Source: Alphaproteobacteria bacterium UBA6411 (GTDB lineage: Bacteria; Pseudomonadota; Alphaproteobacteria; CAAGCB01; CAG-977). Taken from it: 64,000 nucleotides of DNA. Both the position numbers and the translations under genes were made by a program. The stretch lies in the NCBI GenBank assembly GCA_002438565.1, contig DJPN01000013.1, positions 26,514-90,513 on the forward strand, in the 5' to 3' direction. The notes below the pieces were generated by a model. It searched no databases and was not told the origin of the DNA. It worked only from the letters and a program-made list of their open reading frames with translations. Shown in pieces: positions 17,271-25,425 of this stretch. Position 1 is the first letter of the stretch. The number at the start of each line of letters is the position of its first letter.

Positions 17271-18295
17271 CAAAAAGCATGTTGACCGCCGTTGTGGTTT
17301 TAATCGTGCTGTTTGCGGGATGCGGCGCGTTCATCCGGACGCTTCAGCGTGAAGAGGCCGCGCAGGATGTCGGGCATTTTCTGATTCGCCACAGACTGAA
17401 CAACAATGTTTTGTTTGAATCCGTTTCTTTGTCTTTGGCGGATGAAGCCGTGCTGAACAATGTGTCTTTAAAGATGTACGATTTGCCTGATTTGCGGGTG
17501 TCTGTCAGAAAAGCCGCCGTTCATTCGTACGCCGAAGAACATCACATTCCGTCCCGCTTGTCCGCAACGCTGACAGGTGTTCGCTTTTCCTTGACGGAGG
17601 CGGCCAAGGCTTTGAAAACGCCCGACGAAACCGTGTTTGCCGATTTGAGTTCTTTCAATCCCGCAGAAGATTTGGCGCGGCATCCGCTTTACGCTTTGAT
17701 TTTGGCGGGGTGCGACACGATTGACGCCGATGTGGGAATTGAATACGCCTATGCGCCGATGGCAAAGGAAATGCGGTTGAATTTGGATGTCAAAGACGCC
17801 TGTTTGGGACAATGGCGGCTGGATACGTTTTTGACGGGGATAACCAATGCGCGGCAGGGCCGGCTGATGCTGGCTTTGCGCCATATTGTCCAGCGCGGCG
17901 GCATTGTTGCCGATTTGCGTGATTTTCTGGACGGCGCGGCGGTGGCCAATTTGCGCTTTTCATATGCGGAAAGCGGGCTGGTCAAAGGTTACAAAGCTTT
18001 CGTCGATACGCTTTATCTGCGTCTGCCTAATCAAGAAAGCCGCGCCGAACTGGATGCCAAAGCCGTGCGCCGGATTGTGACATATTTGTCGTTTTCAAAC
18101 GCGCACCGTCAAAGAAACACGGATTTGGTCAATTCTTTCGCGCGCTTTGTCAAAAAGCCGCAAAAACTGGTCATTCAAAGCAAGCCGCACAAAACGGTTC
18201 ATTTAAGCGTTTTAAGCGGGGATTTCATTCGCCGTTTGGCCGATTTGCTGTTGCGGCTGGATGTTTCTTTGACGGTTGAAACGGCGCCGGATTAA
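17267..18295 (+). CDS. Membrane-anchored or lipoprotein-like protein, weakly AsmA/DUF945-like
   Basis: A 342-residue protein starting at 17267 (ATGA overlap with the upstream stop). The N-terminal hydrophobic segment ends in LFAGC, a possible but non-ideal lipobox; otherwise it acts as a signal anchor. The rest has alternating beta segments (for example VLFESVSLSLADEAVLNNVSL) that faintly recall AsmA-like or DUF945 periplasmic proteins. I would not assign it firmly. It forms a unit with the exported protein before it and converges with hydE, overlapping it by 4 bp. Confidence 0.68.
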   Translation: MTKSMLTAVVVLIVLFAGCGAFIRTLQREEAAQDVGHFLIRHRLNNNVLFESVSLSLADEAVLNNVSLKMYDLPDLRVSVRKAAVHSYAEEHHIPSRLSATLTGVRFSLTEAAKALKTPDETVFADLSSFNPAEDLARHPLYALILAGCDTIDADVGIEYAYAPMAKEMRLNLDVKDACLGQWRLDTFLTGITNARQGRLMLALRHIVQRGGIVADLRDFLDGAAVANLRFSYAESGLVKGYKAFVDTLYLRLPNQESRAELDAKAVRRIVTYLSFSNAHRQRNTDLVNSFARFVKKPQKLVIQSKPHKTVHLSVLSGDFIRRLADLLLRLDVSLTVETAPD

Positions 18296-19338
18296 GCGTT
18301 TTTTTTCAAAAATTCGCCGTGGAATCCCTTGCCCGTCCCGATGGTGCGTCCGATGGTCAAAATTTTCAGTTCAATGCAGCTGCGGCAATGCGCGGGCGTG
18401 TCGTTGACGCAGACCTTTCCGGGGTAAAGTTCGTAAAATTTGCGGACTTCGCTGGTGGTGACGTTCGGCATGACGACGTTTGCGCCGCTTTGCAAAGCAA
18501 TCAAGCGTCCGCGCGGGTTCAGCGATTCCATCGCCGTTGTTGCGGGAATGTTGATGTCGGGCAGCAAAAGCCGCGTCAAAGCCATCGTTTTCAGCGACAA
18601 ATCGAACGCGCGGCCTTTCGCGTCCTTCAGCGGCGTGTCGGGGTGCGGGATGAAGGGGCCTATGCCCGCCATATCGACGGGCAGACGCTTGAAAAACAAA
18701 ATGTCGTCCGCAATCGATTCGATGCTTTGGTCGGGCAGTCCGACCATGGAACCAGACCCGACTTCATAGCCCAGTTTCTGCAAATCCAGCAGACAGCGCA
18801 GGCGGTTGTCCCAGCTCATCTGCGGGTCAAGGCGGTGGTACAGCTCCTTGTCCGTCGTTTCGATGCGCAGCAAATATCTGTCCGCCCCCGCGTCGCGGTA
18901 AGCTTTGTATTCCTCGTACGATTTTTCCCCCATGCTGAGCGTCAGCGCCATATCCATGTCTTTTATCGCGCGGATGATGACGTTCATACGGTCAACGGTA
19001 TACCAAACGTCCTCGCCCGACTGCATGACGATTGTTTTGTAGCCCAGCTTTTTTGCCTGTGCCGCCAAATCGACGATTTGCTCGATGCTCAAGCGGTAGC
19101 GGCTTTGGTTTTTGTTGTCGCGGCGGATTCCGCAATATAAACAGTTGTTGCGGCAAAAGTTGGAAAATTCGACAAGCCCCCGCAAATGCACTTCGTCGCC
19201 GACAAACGCTTTGCGCACCGCGTCGGCGGCATGAAACAAAGCGGTCTTCGTTTCCGCGTCGTCCGTGCCGAGCAGTTTCACCAGTTCGTCGCGGTTTAAA
19301 TCGTGCGTTTCCTGCGCTTTGCGGATTAAATCAAGCAT
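18292..19338 (-). CDS. hydE: [FeFe]-hydrogenase maturase HydE (radical SAM)
   Basis: A 348-residue radical SAM enzyme with FCRNNCLYCGIRRDN, giving the CX3CX2C cluster ligands C62, C66 and C69. The GSGSMVGLPDQ and ESLNPRGRLIALQSGANVVMP-type stretches are typical of HydE, and the C-terminal Cys set CVNDTPAHCRSC may bind a second cluster. HydE acts with HydG and HydF to build the 2Fe subcluster of [FeFe] hydrogenase; the substrate is the HydG product complex. It is divergent from the TM1266-type gene and hydG, an arrangement that supports HydE over the related biotin synthase or PylB. hydF and hydA are not in the window. Confidence 0.92.
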   Translation of the reverse strand: MLDLIRKAQETHDLNRDELVKLLGTDDAETKTALFHAADAVRKAFVGDEVHLRGLVEFSNFCRNNCLYCGIRRDNKNQSRYRLSIEQIVDLAAQAKKLGYKTIVMQSGEDVWYTVDRMNVIIRAIKDMDMALTLSMGEKSYEEYKAYRDAGADRYLLRIETTDKELYHRLDPQMSWDNRLRCLLDLQKLGYEVGSGSMVGLPDQSIESIADDILFFKRLPVDMAGIGPFIPHPDTPLKDAKGRAFDLSLKTMALTRLLLPDINIPATTAMESLNPRGRLIALQSGANVVMPNVTTSEVRKFYELYPGKVCVNDTPAHCRSCIELKILTIGRTIGTGKGFHGEFLKKNA

Positions 19339-19430
19339 GGGGGCGGCTCCAAATAAAGCTTCAATTTTTATAACGGTTCAGATATACTCCGAAAATCACC
19401 GACTCCAAAGAAAAAACTGAGGAAAAGGGT

Positions 19431-19673
19431 ATGGAAACCAGAGTGGCTTTAATCGCCGTTGTTGTCGAAAATCCGGATGCCGTCATGCCGCTGAACGCTT
19501 TGCTGCACGAATACAGCCGCTATATCATCGGGCGCATGGGCATCCCGTATCACGTCAAAAAACTGTCGCTTATCAGCGTTGCCGTGGACGCGCCGCAGGA
19601 TGTCATCAGCGCGCTGGCGGGCAAGCTGGGCATGCTGGACGGCGTGTCGATTAAAACCGCTTATTCAAAATAA
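19431..19673 (+). CDS. TM1266-family putative hydrogenase-system regulator
   Basis: An 80-residue protein with an ACT-like or NikR-C-like alternating beta-alpha-beta pattern (RVALIAVVVENPDAV, KLSLISVAVDAPQDV). It matches the small protein habitually encoded with hydE/hydG (the TM1266 family, described as a putative regulator of the iron-only hydrogenase system). The ATG is preceded by GAGGAAAAGGG. There are 42 bp to the hydG start, so co-transcription is likely. No DNA-binding domain is evident, so a direct regulatory role is unproven. Confidence 0.8.
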   Translation: METRVALIAVVVENPDAVMPLNALLHEYSRYIIGRMGIPYHVKKLSLISVAVDAPQDVISALAGKLGMLDGVSIKTAYSK

Positions 19674-19715
19674 CCGTTGACGAAAAGGGTTCGCCCGATT
19701 CGGAAAGGAAGGAAA

Positions 19716-21125
19716 ATGTACAACGTAAAATCCATGAAGGCTGAGGAATTCATCAGCCACGACGAAATTCTGGACACGCTGAAATACGCGCGCGAAAACG
19801 CAAACAACGTCAAACTGATTGACGAAATCATCGCCAAAGCCAAATTGTGGAAAGGATTGACCCACCGCGAAGCCGCCGTGTTGCTGCTGTGCGAAATTCC
19901 CGAAAAAAACGCGGAAATTTTCGGGCTTGCCGAACAGCTGAAAAAAGATTTTTACGGCAACCGCATTGTTTTGTTCGCGCCGCTGTATCTGTCGAACTAT
20001 TGCGTCAACGGGTGCGTTTACTGCCCCTATCACGTCAAAAACAAACATATTCCCCGTAAAAAGCTGACGCAGGATCAAATCCGCGCCGAAGTCATCGCTT
20101 TGCAGGACATGGGACACAAGCGTCTGGCTTTGGAAGCGGGCGAAGACCCCGTCAACAACCCGATTGAATATATTTTGGAAAGCATCAAAACCATTTATTC
20201 AATCAAGCACAAAAACGGCGCAATTCGCCGCGTGAACGTCAACATTGCCGCGACGACGGTCGAAAATTATAAAAAACTGCACGACGCAGGAATCGGAACA
20301 TACATTTTGTTCCAAGAAACGTACAACAAGGAATCGTACGAAAAACTGCATCCGACAGGGCCCAAACACAACTATGCTTATCATACCGAAGCGATGGACA
20401 GGGCGATGCAGGGCGGCATTGACGACGTGGGCTTGGGCGTTTTGTACGGGCTGGAAAACTACGCGTACGAATTTGTCGGTCAGCTGATGCATGCCGAACA
20501 TTTGGAAGCCGTTCACGGCGTCGGGCCTCACACGATTTCCGTGCCGCGCATTTGTCCCGCGGACGACATCGACCCCGCGTCGTTCAAAAACGCTTTGCCC
20601 GACGATATTTTTGCAAAGATTATCGCCTGCATCCGTGTTTCGACGCCGTACACGGGCATGATTATTTCCACGCGCGAAAGTCAAAAGATGCGTGAACGCG
20701 CTTTGCATTTGGGTATTTCGCAAATCAGCGGCGCGTCGTCGACGTCGGTCGGCGGCTATGTCGTGCGCGAAACCGAAACGGCGCAGTTCGATCGCGCCGA
20801 CACCCGCACTTTGGACGAAGTGATTAAATGGCTGATGGATATGGGATACATCCCCAGCTTCTGCACCGCCTGCTATCGCGCGGGACGCACGGGAGACCGC
20901 TTTATGGATTTATGCAAGTCAAAGCAGATTCTGAACTGCTGTCATCCGAACGCTTTGATGACGCTGAAAGAATATCTGGAAGACTACGCGTCCCCGGAAA
21001 CCAAAAAAGTCGGCGAGGAATTGATTAAGCGCGAACTTTCCAACATCGCAAATCCGAAAGTCCGCGAAGTCTGCCAGGACCACTTGACCCACATCGCCGC
21101 GGGCGAGCGGGATTTCAGATTTTAA
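19716..21125 (+). CDS. hydG: [FeFe]-hydrogenase maturase HydG (radical SAM tyrosine lyase)
   Basis: A 469-residue protein homologous to ThiH/HydG. The radical SAM cluster motif is CVNGCVYC (C96, C100, C103), and the C-terminal auxiliary cluster region has CTACYRAGRTGDRFM followed by CKSKQILNCC, the HydG-specific CX2CX22C pattern that ThiH lacks. HydG cleaves tyrosine to supply the CO and CN ligands of the hydrogenase active site. The ATG at 19716 has a strong Shine-Dalgarno (AAAGGAAGG); the upstream TTG start is unlikely. It ends just before a bidirectional terminator shared with rubrerythrin. Confidence 0.95.
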   Translation: MYNVKSMKAEEFISHDEILDTLKYARENANNVKLIDEIIAKAKLWKGLTHREAAVLLLCEIPEKNAEIFGLAEQLKKDFYGNRIVLFAPLYLSNYCVNGCVYCPYHVKNKHIPRKKLTQDQIRAEVIALQDMGHKRLALEAGEDPVNNPIEYILESIKTIYSIKHKNGAIRRVNVNIAATTVENYKKLHDAGIGTYILFQETYNKESYEKLHPTGPKHNYAYHTEAMDRAMQGGIDDVGLGVLYGLENYAYEFVGQLMHAEHLEAVHGVGPHTISVPRICPADDIDPASFKNALPDDIFAKIIACIRVSTPYTGMIISTRESQKMRERALHLGISQISGASSTSVGGYVVRETETAQFDRADTRTLDEVIKWLMDMGYIPSFCTACYRAGRTGDRFMDLCKSKQILNCCHPNALMTLKEYLEDYASPETKKVGEELIKRELSNIANPKVREVCQDHLTHIAAGERDFRF

Positions 21126-21133
21126 ACGATAAA

Positions 21134-21163
21134 AAAACACCCGCCGTTTTCGGCGGGTGTTTC
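21134..21163. terminator. Bidirectional terminator between hydG and rubrerythrin
   Basis: A perfect 10-bp stem (ACACCCGCCG/CGGCGGGTGT, loop TTTT, 21137-21160) is flanked by A and T runs. It can end both the hydG transcript and the convergent rubrerythrin transcript. Confidence 0.9.
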
Positions 21164-21173
21164 GTTTCAAGGC

Positions 21174-21710
21174 TTATTTGAAATATCTTTTCATCAAACC
21201 GTCAAAGCCGCGGCCGTGGCGGGCTTCGTCCTTGCACATTTCGTGCACGGTGTCGTGAATCGCGTCATAACCCAGTTCTTTCGCCAGTTTCGCCAGCTGC
21301 AGTTTGCCGTCGCAAGCGCCGAATTCGGCGGCGGCGCGCATTTCGACGTTCTTTTTCGTCGAATCGGTGACAACTTCGCCCAGCAGTTCCGCGAATTTGG
21401 AAGCGTGTTCGGCTTCCTCGAACGCATAGCGTTTGAACGCTTCGGCGACTTCGGGATAGCCTTCGCGGTCGGCTTGGCGCGACATCGCCAGATACATGCC
21501 GACTTCGCAGCATTCGCCGGTAAAGTTTTCACGCAGTCCCGCAATCACGCGTTCGTCCAACCCTTTGGCGACGCCGATGCGGTGTTCGTCCGCATACGCT
21601 TTGACGCTTTCGTCCATTACTTTGAACGTCTTGGCGTGGCAAACGGGACATTCGGCGGGCATTTCGTCGGCTTCGATAACGTGACCGCAAACGGTGCATA
21701 CAAATTTCAT
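21174..21710 (-). CDS. Reverse-type rubrerythrin (peroxide reductase)
   Basis: A 178-residue protein with an N-terminal rubredoxin-like Fe(Cys)4 domain (C5, C8, C21, C24) followed by a ferritin-like diiron domain. The helices contain ENFTGECCEVGMYLAMSRQA, FEEAEHASKFAELL and ARHGRGFDGL with the Glu/His ligands. The domain order with rubredoxin first is that of clostridial reverse rubrerythrin, an NADH-dependent H2O2 reductase. It protects anaerobes from peroxide. The promoter carries a PerR-like box (separate entry). Start ATG at 21710 with a GGAGGAA Shine-Dalgarno. Confidence 0.92.
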   Translation of the reverse strand: MKFVCTVCGHVIEADEMPAECPVCHAKTFKVMDESVKAYADEHRIGVAKGLDERVIAGLRENFTGECCEVGMYLAMSRQADREGYPEVAEAFKRYAFEEAEHASKFAELLGEVVTDSTKKNVEMRAAAEFGACDGKLQLAKLAKELGYDAIHDTVHEMCKDEARHGRGFDGLMKRYFK

Positions 21711-21749
21711 TATAAGGTTCCTCCCTGAAATTAATGTGAACTGAAAGGC

Positions 21750-21777
21750 ATATTAGAATCATTTTAAAATATGTCAA
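21750..21777 (-). promoter_or_regulatory. Rubrerythrin promoter with PerR-like box
   Basis: On the minus strand, TTGACA (21777-21772), a 16-bp spacer and TAATAT (21755-21750) form a good sigma-70 promoter. Between them lies the palindrome TTAGAATCATTTTAA (21753-21767). It matches the PerR box TTATAATnATTATAA at 12 of 14 positions, with the two mismatches placed symmetrically. Binding there would block the promoter, so derepression by peroxide is likely (inference from the known PerR/Fur-family site). Confidence 0.7.
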
Positions 21778-21797
21778 GAAATTTTTTTATCCCTCCC

Positions 21798-21854
21798 TTG
21801 ACAAGGCGCAGCCCCGAACCTACATTGTTAGCACTCGAAGGGCGGGAGTGCCAA
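21798..21854 (+). promoter_or_regulatory. groESL heat-shock promoter with CIRCE operator
   Basis: TTGACA (21798-21803), a 17-bp spacer and TACATT (21821-21826) form the promoter. Directly after it is TTAGCACTC, 9 bases, GAGTGCCAA (21828-21854), the CIRCE inverted repeat with one mismatch in the second arm. CIRCE is the binding site of the HrcA repressor, so groES-groEL should be HrcA-controlled. Confidence 0.93.
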
Positions 21855-21904
21855 AGCCCCCGTTCAAACGAATTTGGTTTTCACTTTTCAAAAGGGTTTA
21901 CACT

Positions 21905-22192
21905 ATGAAATTCAAACCGTTATTTGACCGTGTTCTGGTTAAACGCACAGCGGAAGACACCAAAACCGCCGGCGGAATCATCATTCCCGATACCGCCAAA
22001 GAAAAACCGTCCAAGGGCGAAGTCATCGCCGTCGGCATGGGCGGCCGCGACGAACAGGGCAAAACAATCCCCATGACGCTGAAAGTCGGCGATCAGGTTT
22101 TGTTCGGAAAATGGTCGGGTACGGAAGTCAAAATCGACGGCGAAGAACTGTTGATTATGAAAGAATCCGACGTTCTGGGTATTTTGGAATAA
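21905..22192 (+). CDS. groES: Co-chaperonin GroES
   Basis: A 95-residue GroES of standard length. MKFKPLFDRVLVKR opens the protein, GGIIIPDTAKEKPSKGEV is the mobile-loop region that contacts GroEL, and it ends in DVLGILE. The start at 21905 is the canonical one; the reading frame upstream runs into the promoter. The gene is first in groES-groEL, 22 bp before groEL, downstream of the CIRCE operator. Confidence 0.98.
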   Translation: MKFKPLFDRVLVKRTAEDTKTAGGIIIPDTAKEKPSKGEVIAVGMGGRDEQGKTIPMTLKVGDQVLFGKWSGTEVKIDGEELLIMKESDVLGILE

Positions 22193-22214
22193 TTTTTTAA
22201 AGGGTTAAATCACT

Positions 22215-23873
22215 ATGTCTGCCAAAGAAGTCAAATTTTCGACCGACGCCCGCAACGCGATGCTGCGCGGTGTCGATATCCTTGCCGATACGGTTAAAGT
22301 AACGCTGGGCCCCAAAGGCCGCAACGTCGTTCTGGCTAAATCGTTCGGCGCTCCCCGCATCACCAAAGACGGCGTGTCGGTCGCCAAAGAAATCGAGCTG
22401 GCGAACAAATTTGAAAACATGGGCGCTCAGCTGATTAAAGAAGCCGCGTCCAAAACCGCCGATGTCGCGGGCGACGGCACCACGTCCGCCACGGTTCTGG
22501 CTCAAGCCATTGTGCGCGAAGGCTGCAAAGCTGTTGCCGCCGGCATGAACCCGATGGATCTGCGCCGCGGTATTGATTTGGCTGTTTCCGCTGTTGTCGA
22601 AGACGTCAAAAAACGTTCCCGCAAGGTTTCGACCTCTGCCGAAATCGCGCAGGTCGGCACGATTTCCGCGAACGGCGACACCTCTATCGGTCAGTATCTG
22701 GCTGACGCGATGGAAAAAGTCGGCAAAGAAGGCGTCATCACCGTTGAAGACGCAAAAGGCTTGAACACCGAACTGGAAGTCGTCGAAGGCATGCAGTTCG
22801 ACCGCGGCTATCTGTCCCCGTACTTTGTAACCAACGCGGACAAGATGACCTGCGAACTGGAAAATCCGTTCGTTTTGATTCACGAAGCCAAACTGTCCAA
22901 CCTGCAGTCCATGCTGCCCGTGTTGGAAGCCGTTGTTCAATCCGCGCGTCCGCTGCTGATTATCGCTGAAGACGTCGAAGGCGAAGCTTTGGCGACGCTG
23001 GTTGTCAACAAACTGCGCGGTGGCTTGAAAGTCGCGGCTGTCAAGGCTCCGGGCTTCGGCGACCGCCGCAAAGCCATGTTGGAAGACATCGCCATTCTGA
23101 CAAAAGGTCAGGTGATTTCGTCCGAACTGGGCATCAAGTTGGAAGACGTGACCTTGGATATGCTGGGAACGGCTAAAAAAGTCACGATTACCAAAGACAA
23201 CACGACGATTGTCGACGGTGCCGGCGCGAAAGAAGACATCGCCGCGCGCTGCGCTCAAATCAAAAAACAGATTGAAACGACGACCTCCGAATACGACAAG
23301 GAAAAACTGCAGGAACGCTTGGCTAAATTGTCGGGCGGCGTAGCGGTCATCAAAGTCGGCGGCGCTTCCGAAGTCGACGTGAAAGAAAAGAAAGACCGCA
23401 TCGACGACGCTTTGCACGCAACGCGCGCCGCGGTCGAAGAGGGCGTTGTCACGGGCGGCGGCACGGCTCTGCTGTACGCTGTCAAGGCTTTGGACTCCGT
23501 GAAACCCGCAAACGACGATCAGCGCGTCGGCGTTGACATCATTCGCCGCGCTTTGCAGGCTCCCGTCCGTCAGATTGCCGCGAACGCGGGTGAAGACGGC
23601 GCCGTTATCGCAGGCAAGCTGTTGGAAGGCGAAAAGGACAACATCGGCTTTAACGCTCAATCGGGCAAATACGTCGATATGTTCGCCGAAGGCATCATCG
23701 ACCCGACAAAGGTCGTCCGCACGTCTTTGGAAAGCGCGGCTTCCATTGCGGGCTTGCTGATTACGACCGAAGCCATGGTTGTCGACAAACCCGAAGAAAA
23801 ATGCGCCTGCCACGGCGGCGCCGATGCCGGCATGGGCGGAATGGGCGGCATGGGCGGCATGGGCGGTTTCTGA
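22215..23873 (+). CDS. groEL: Chaperonin GroEL
   Basis: A 552-residue group I chaperonin. ATP-binding motifs include VTLGPKGRNV and GDGTTSATVLAQAI (with the catalytic Asp in the first GDGTT), and apical-domain residues are present (VVEGMQFDRGYLSPYF). The C-terminal GGM repeat tail (ending GGMGGF) is present in full. An AAAGGG Shine-Dalgarno precedes the ATG. It is encoded with groES and is likely HrcA-regulated. A terminator follows the stop. Confidence 0.99.
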   Translation: MSAKEVKFSTDARNAMLRGVDILADTVKVTLGPKGRNVVLAKSFGAPRITKDGVSVAKEIELANKFENMGAQLIKEAASKTADVAGDGTTSATVLAQAIVREGCKAVAAGMNPMDLRRGIDLAVSAVVEDVKKRSRKVSTSAEIAQVGTISANGDTSIGQYLADAMEKVGKEGVITVEDAKGLNTELEVVEGMQFDRGYLSPYFVTNADKMTCELENPFVLIHEAKLSNLQSMLPVLEAVVQSARPLLIIAEDVEGEALATLVVNKLRGGLKVAAVKAPGFGDRRKAMLEDIAILTKGQVISSELGIKLEDVTLDMLGTAKKVTITKDNTTIVDGAGAKEDIAARCAQIKKQIETTTSEYDKEKLQERLAKLSGGVAVIKVGGASEVDVKEKKDRIDDALHATRAAVEEGVVTGGGTALLYAVKALDSVKPANDDQRVGVDIIRRALQAPVRQIAANAGEDGAVIAGKLLEGEKDNIGFNAQSGKYVDMFAEGIIDPTKVVRTSLESAASIAGLLITTEAMVVDKPEEKCACHGGADAGMGGMGGMGGMGGF

Positions 23874-23896
23874 TCGCTTGCCGTTTAACCGAAACG

Positions 23897-23922
23897 AAAA
23901 GAGCCTCGAAAGAGGCTCTTTT
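23897..23922 (+). terminator. Terminator of groESL
   Basis: Stem AAAAGAGCCTC, GAAA loop, GAGGCTCTTTT, about 25 bp after the groEL stop, ending in a T run. Confidence 0.9.
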
Positions 23923-23945
23923 CTGTTTTAGGAAATAAAATTTTC

Positions 23946-23962
23946 TGCTAAACTGCTTGCCA
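23946..23962 (+). promoter_or_regulatory. Shared promoter-like motif before the metallopeptidase-like gene
   Basis: TGCTAAACTGCTTGCCA, which includes a TGnTAAACT extended -10-like element, runs into the start codon of the following gene. Sixteen of 17 bases recur at 39036-39052 before the fourth HNH paralogue. The short distance to the ATG would make the transcript almost leaderless. A promoter role is inference. Confidence 0.35.
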
Positions 23963-25425
23963 TGAGTACGATAGAGCAAGCTTTGAACCAAACGAACGGC
24001 GCGGGCAAAGTCCGCCGTGATATTGTGCGCTTCGGCGACGGGGAAAACGATTATTTCACCGCAGCGGGAACGGACGAAGACTTTGCGGCGCTGACCGAAA
24101 TTCTGGCAAAGGTCGCCGAAAGCCCCGAACAGTTGAAAAAAATGCGCGATATGCCGATGTCGGAGCGCCCCGGATTGGTGATTTCCAAGGGGGAGCGGAG
24201 CAGCTACGGGTATTGTGCAAAGACCGTTCTGTCGATTTCCAAAATCACGGGAACGGGCTACAAAGCCGCCGCGGTTTTCGCGCACGAATTTCAACATCAG
24301 TGCCAGTACGTTTACGGCAACGCGCAGCGGTTTGCGCATGCGTTTTCGCTCAAAGAATCCATTTTGGAGGAACGCATCGGCGAAGCGGCGGCGGAAACGG
24401 CGGCGTACCAGTACTTGTACGATGTCAAGGACAACAATCCGCAGGCTCAGACGGCGTACAAAGCGGCTTTGGAAAAACGCGGCATGCGGGCGTACGCTTT
24501 GGCGCGGCGCAAGGGCGAATCCGAACCCGATTGCGTTTTGGCGGGCATGCAGGGCTATGCGGACAATCTGAGACTGGCGGAACGGTACGAAAAATCCTAT
24601 CATCCCGAAATCGCGTCCGACATTTTCACCGACTTTATGCGCTTGACAAACGATGTCAGACAAGGACGCAGCGGCTTTATGCTGACGTATGCGGAAATGC
24701 GGCTGGGCGGCAATACTTTGGACGAATGGGACGCACTGCAAACCCACACGGTTTGCATGGCGGCGGGCTTTGACGAACAAAAAGCGCGCGCAATGCTTCG
24801 TTCCGACAACTTTGCCTATATCGGCGAACAAACGGCGAAATTTTTGACTGACGGCGCGAAAGTTTACACGGAACTGACGGGCGAACGCCATCCGTTTGAA
24901 ACGGAAAGAACCGTTGTCAGAAACAAAATCGGCACTTACGATTTGCGCGAAAAGAACGGCTTGGCGGGATTGTACAAGCGCGCGCGGGATTTGTTCGCCA
25001 AAAAGGAAAACACAGCCCCGCTGGCGACGTATTTTTACAAAAACAAAGACGGGCGCGAAGTTTTTTCGTTCGACGGCACCAAAAAGGACGGCGTGATTTT
25101 CCGCGCCGATTCCGACAGGGTAACCTCGGCATGCTCTTTCCTGCCCGACAGCATTTTAAGCGAGCGGCGCAAAACCGCGGAAAAAATGTTTGTCGAACTG
25201 ACGGCGGACGAAGCGATGAAAAAACGGCTGATGAACCTGCAAAAGCCGCTCGTCCTCGGCTTTAAAAAAGGAACGACGGCGATAACGCCCACACCCGACG
25301 GACAGATGATAATCCTCGACCCGCTGAAATCACCAAAAAAACTGGCAAAAGATTTCACGCAGCAGCTGAATAAACTCCAAACCCGCGAAGCCGTCTTGTC
25401 GGCGCAAAAACAAGCGGGACGATGA
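23962..25425 (+). CDS. HEFQH putative zinc metallopeptidase (DUF6782-like)
   Basis: A 487-residue protein. Residues 108-112 read HEFQH, a full HExxH zinc motif in AAVFAHEFQHQCQYVYGN, and EAAAETAAYQYLY (141-153) supplies a likely downstream Glu ligand. This resembles the putative metallopeptidase domain DUF6782 of gut alphaproteobacteria (from memory, moderate certainty). The C-terminal half has no motif I know; it is charged and mixed helical. No signal peptide is visible, so export, if any, would need a dedicated system. The Shine-Dalgarno is weak. The stop overlaps the next gene by 4 bp, suggesting a functional pair. A toxin or effector role is possible but unsupported. Confidence 0.7.
   Translation: MSTIEQALNQTNGAGKVRRDIVRFGDGENDYFTAAGTDEDFAALTEILAKVAESPEQLKKMRDMPMSERPGLVISKGERSSYGYCAKTVLSISKITGTGYKAAAVFAHEFQHQCQYVYGNAQRFAHAFSLKESILEERIGEAAAETAAYQYLYDVKDNNPQAQTAYKAALEKRGMRAYALARRKGESEPDCVLAGMQGYADNLRLAERYEKSYHPEIASDIFTDFMRLTNDVRQGRSGFMLTYAEMRLGGNTLDEWDALQTHTVCMAAGFDEQKARAMLRSDNFAYIGEQTAKFLTDGAKVYTELTGERHPFETERTVVRNKIGTYDLREKNGLAGLYKRARDLFAKKENTAPLATYFYKNKDGREVFSFDGTKKDGVIFRADSDRVTSACSFLPDSILSERRKTAEKMFVELTADEAMKKRLMNLQKPLVLGFKKGTTAITPTPDGQMIILDPLKSPKKLAKDFTQQLNKLQTREAVLSAQKQAGR

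Noticed and set aside
18292..19338. HydE read as biotin synthase or PylB
   Set aside because: These share the radical SAM core, but the hydG and TM1266 neighbours and the C-terminal Cys set favour HydE.
22197..23813. A 538-residue open frame antisense to groEL
   Set aside because: It is the mirror of a highly expressed, strongly biased gene. The protein has low-complexity Arg/Phe/Gln-rich composition and no domain; GroEL explains every base.
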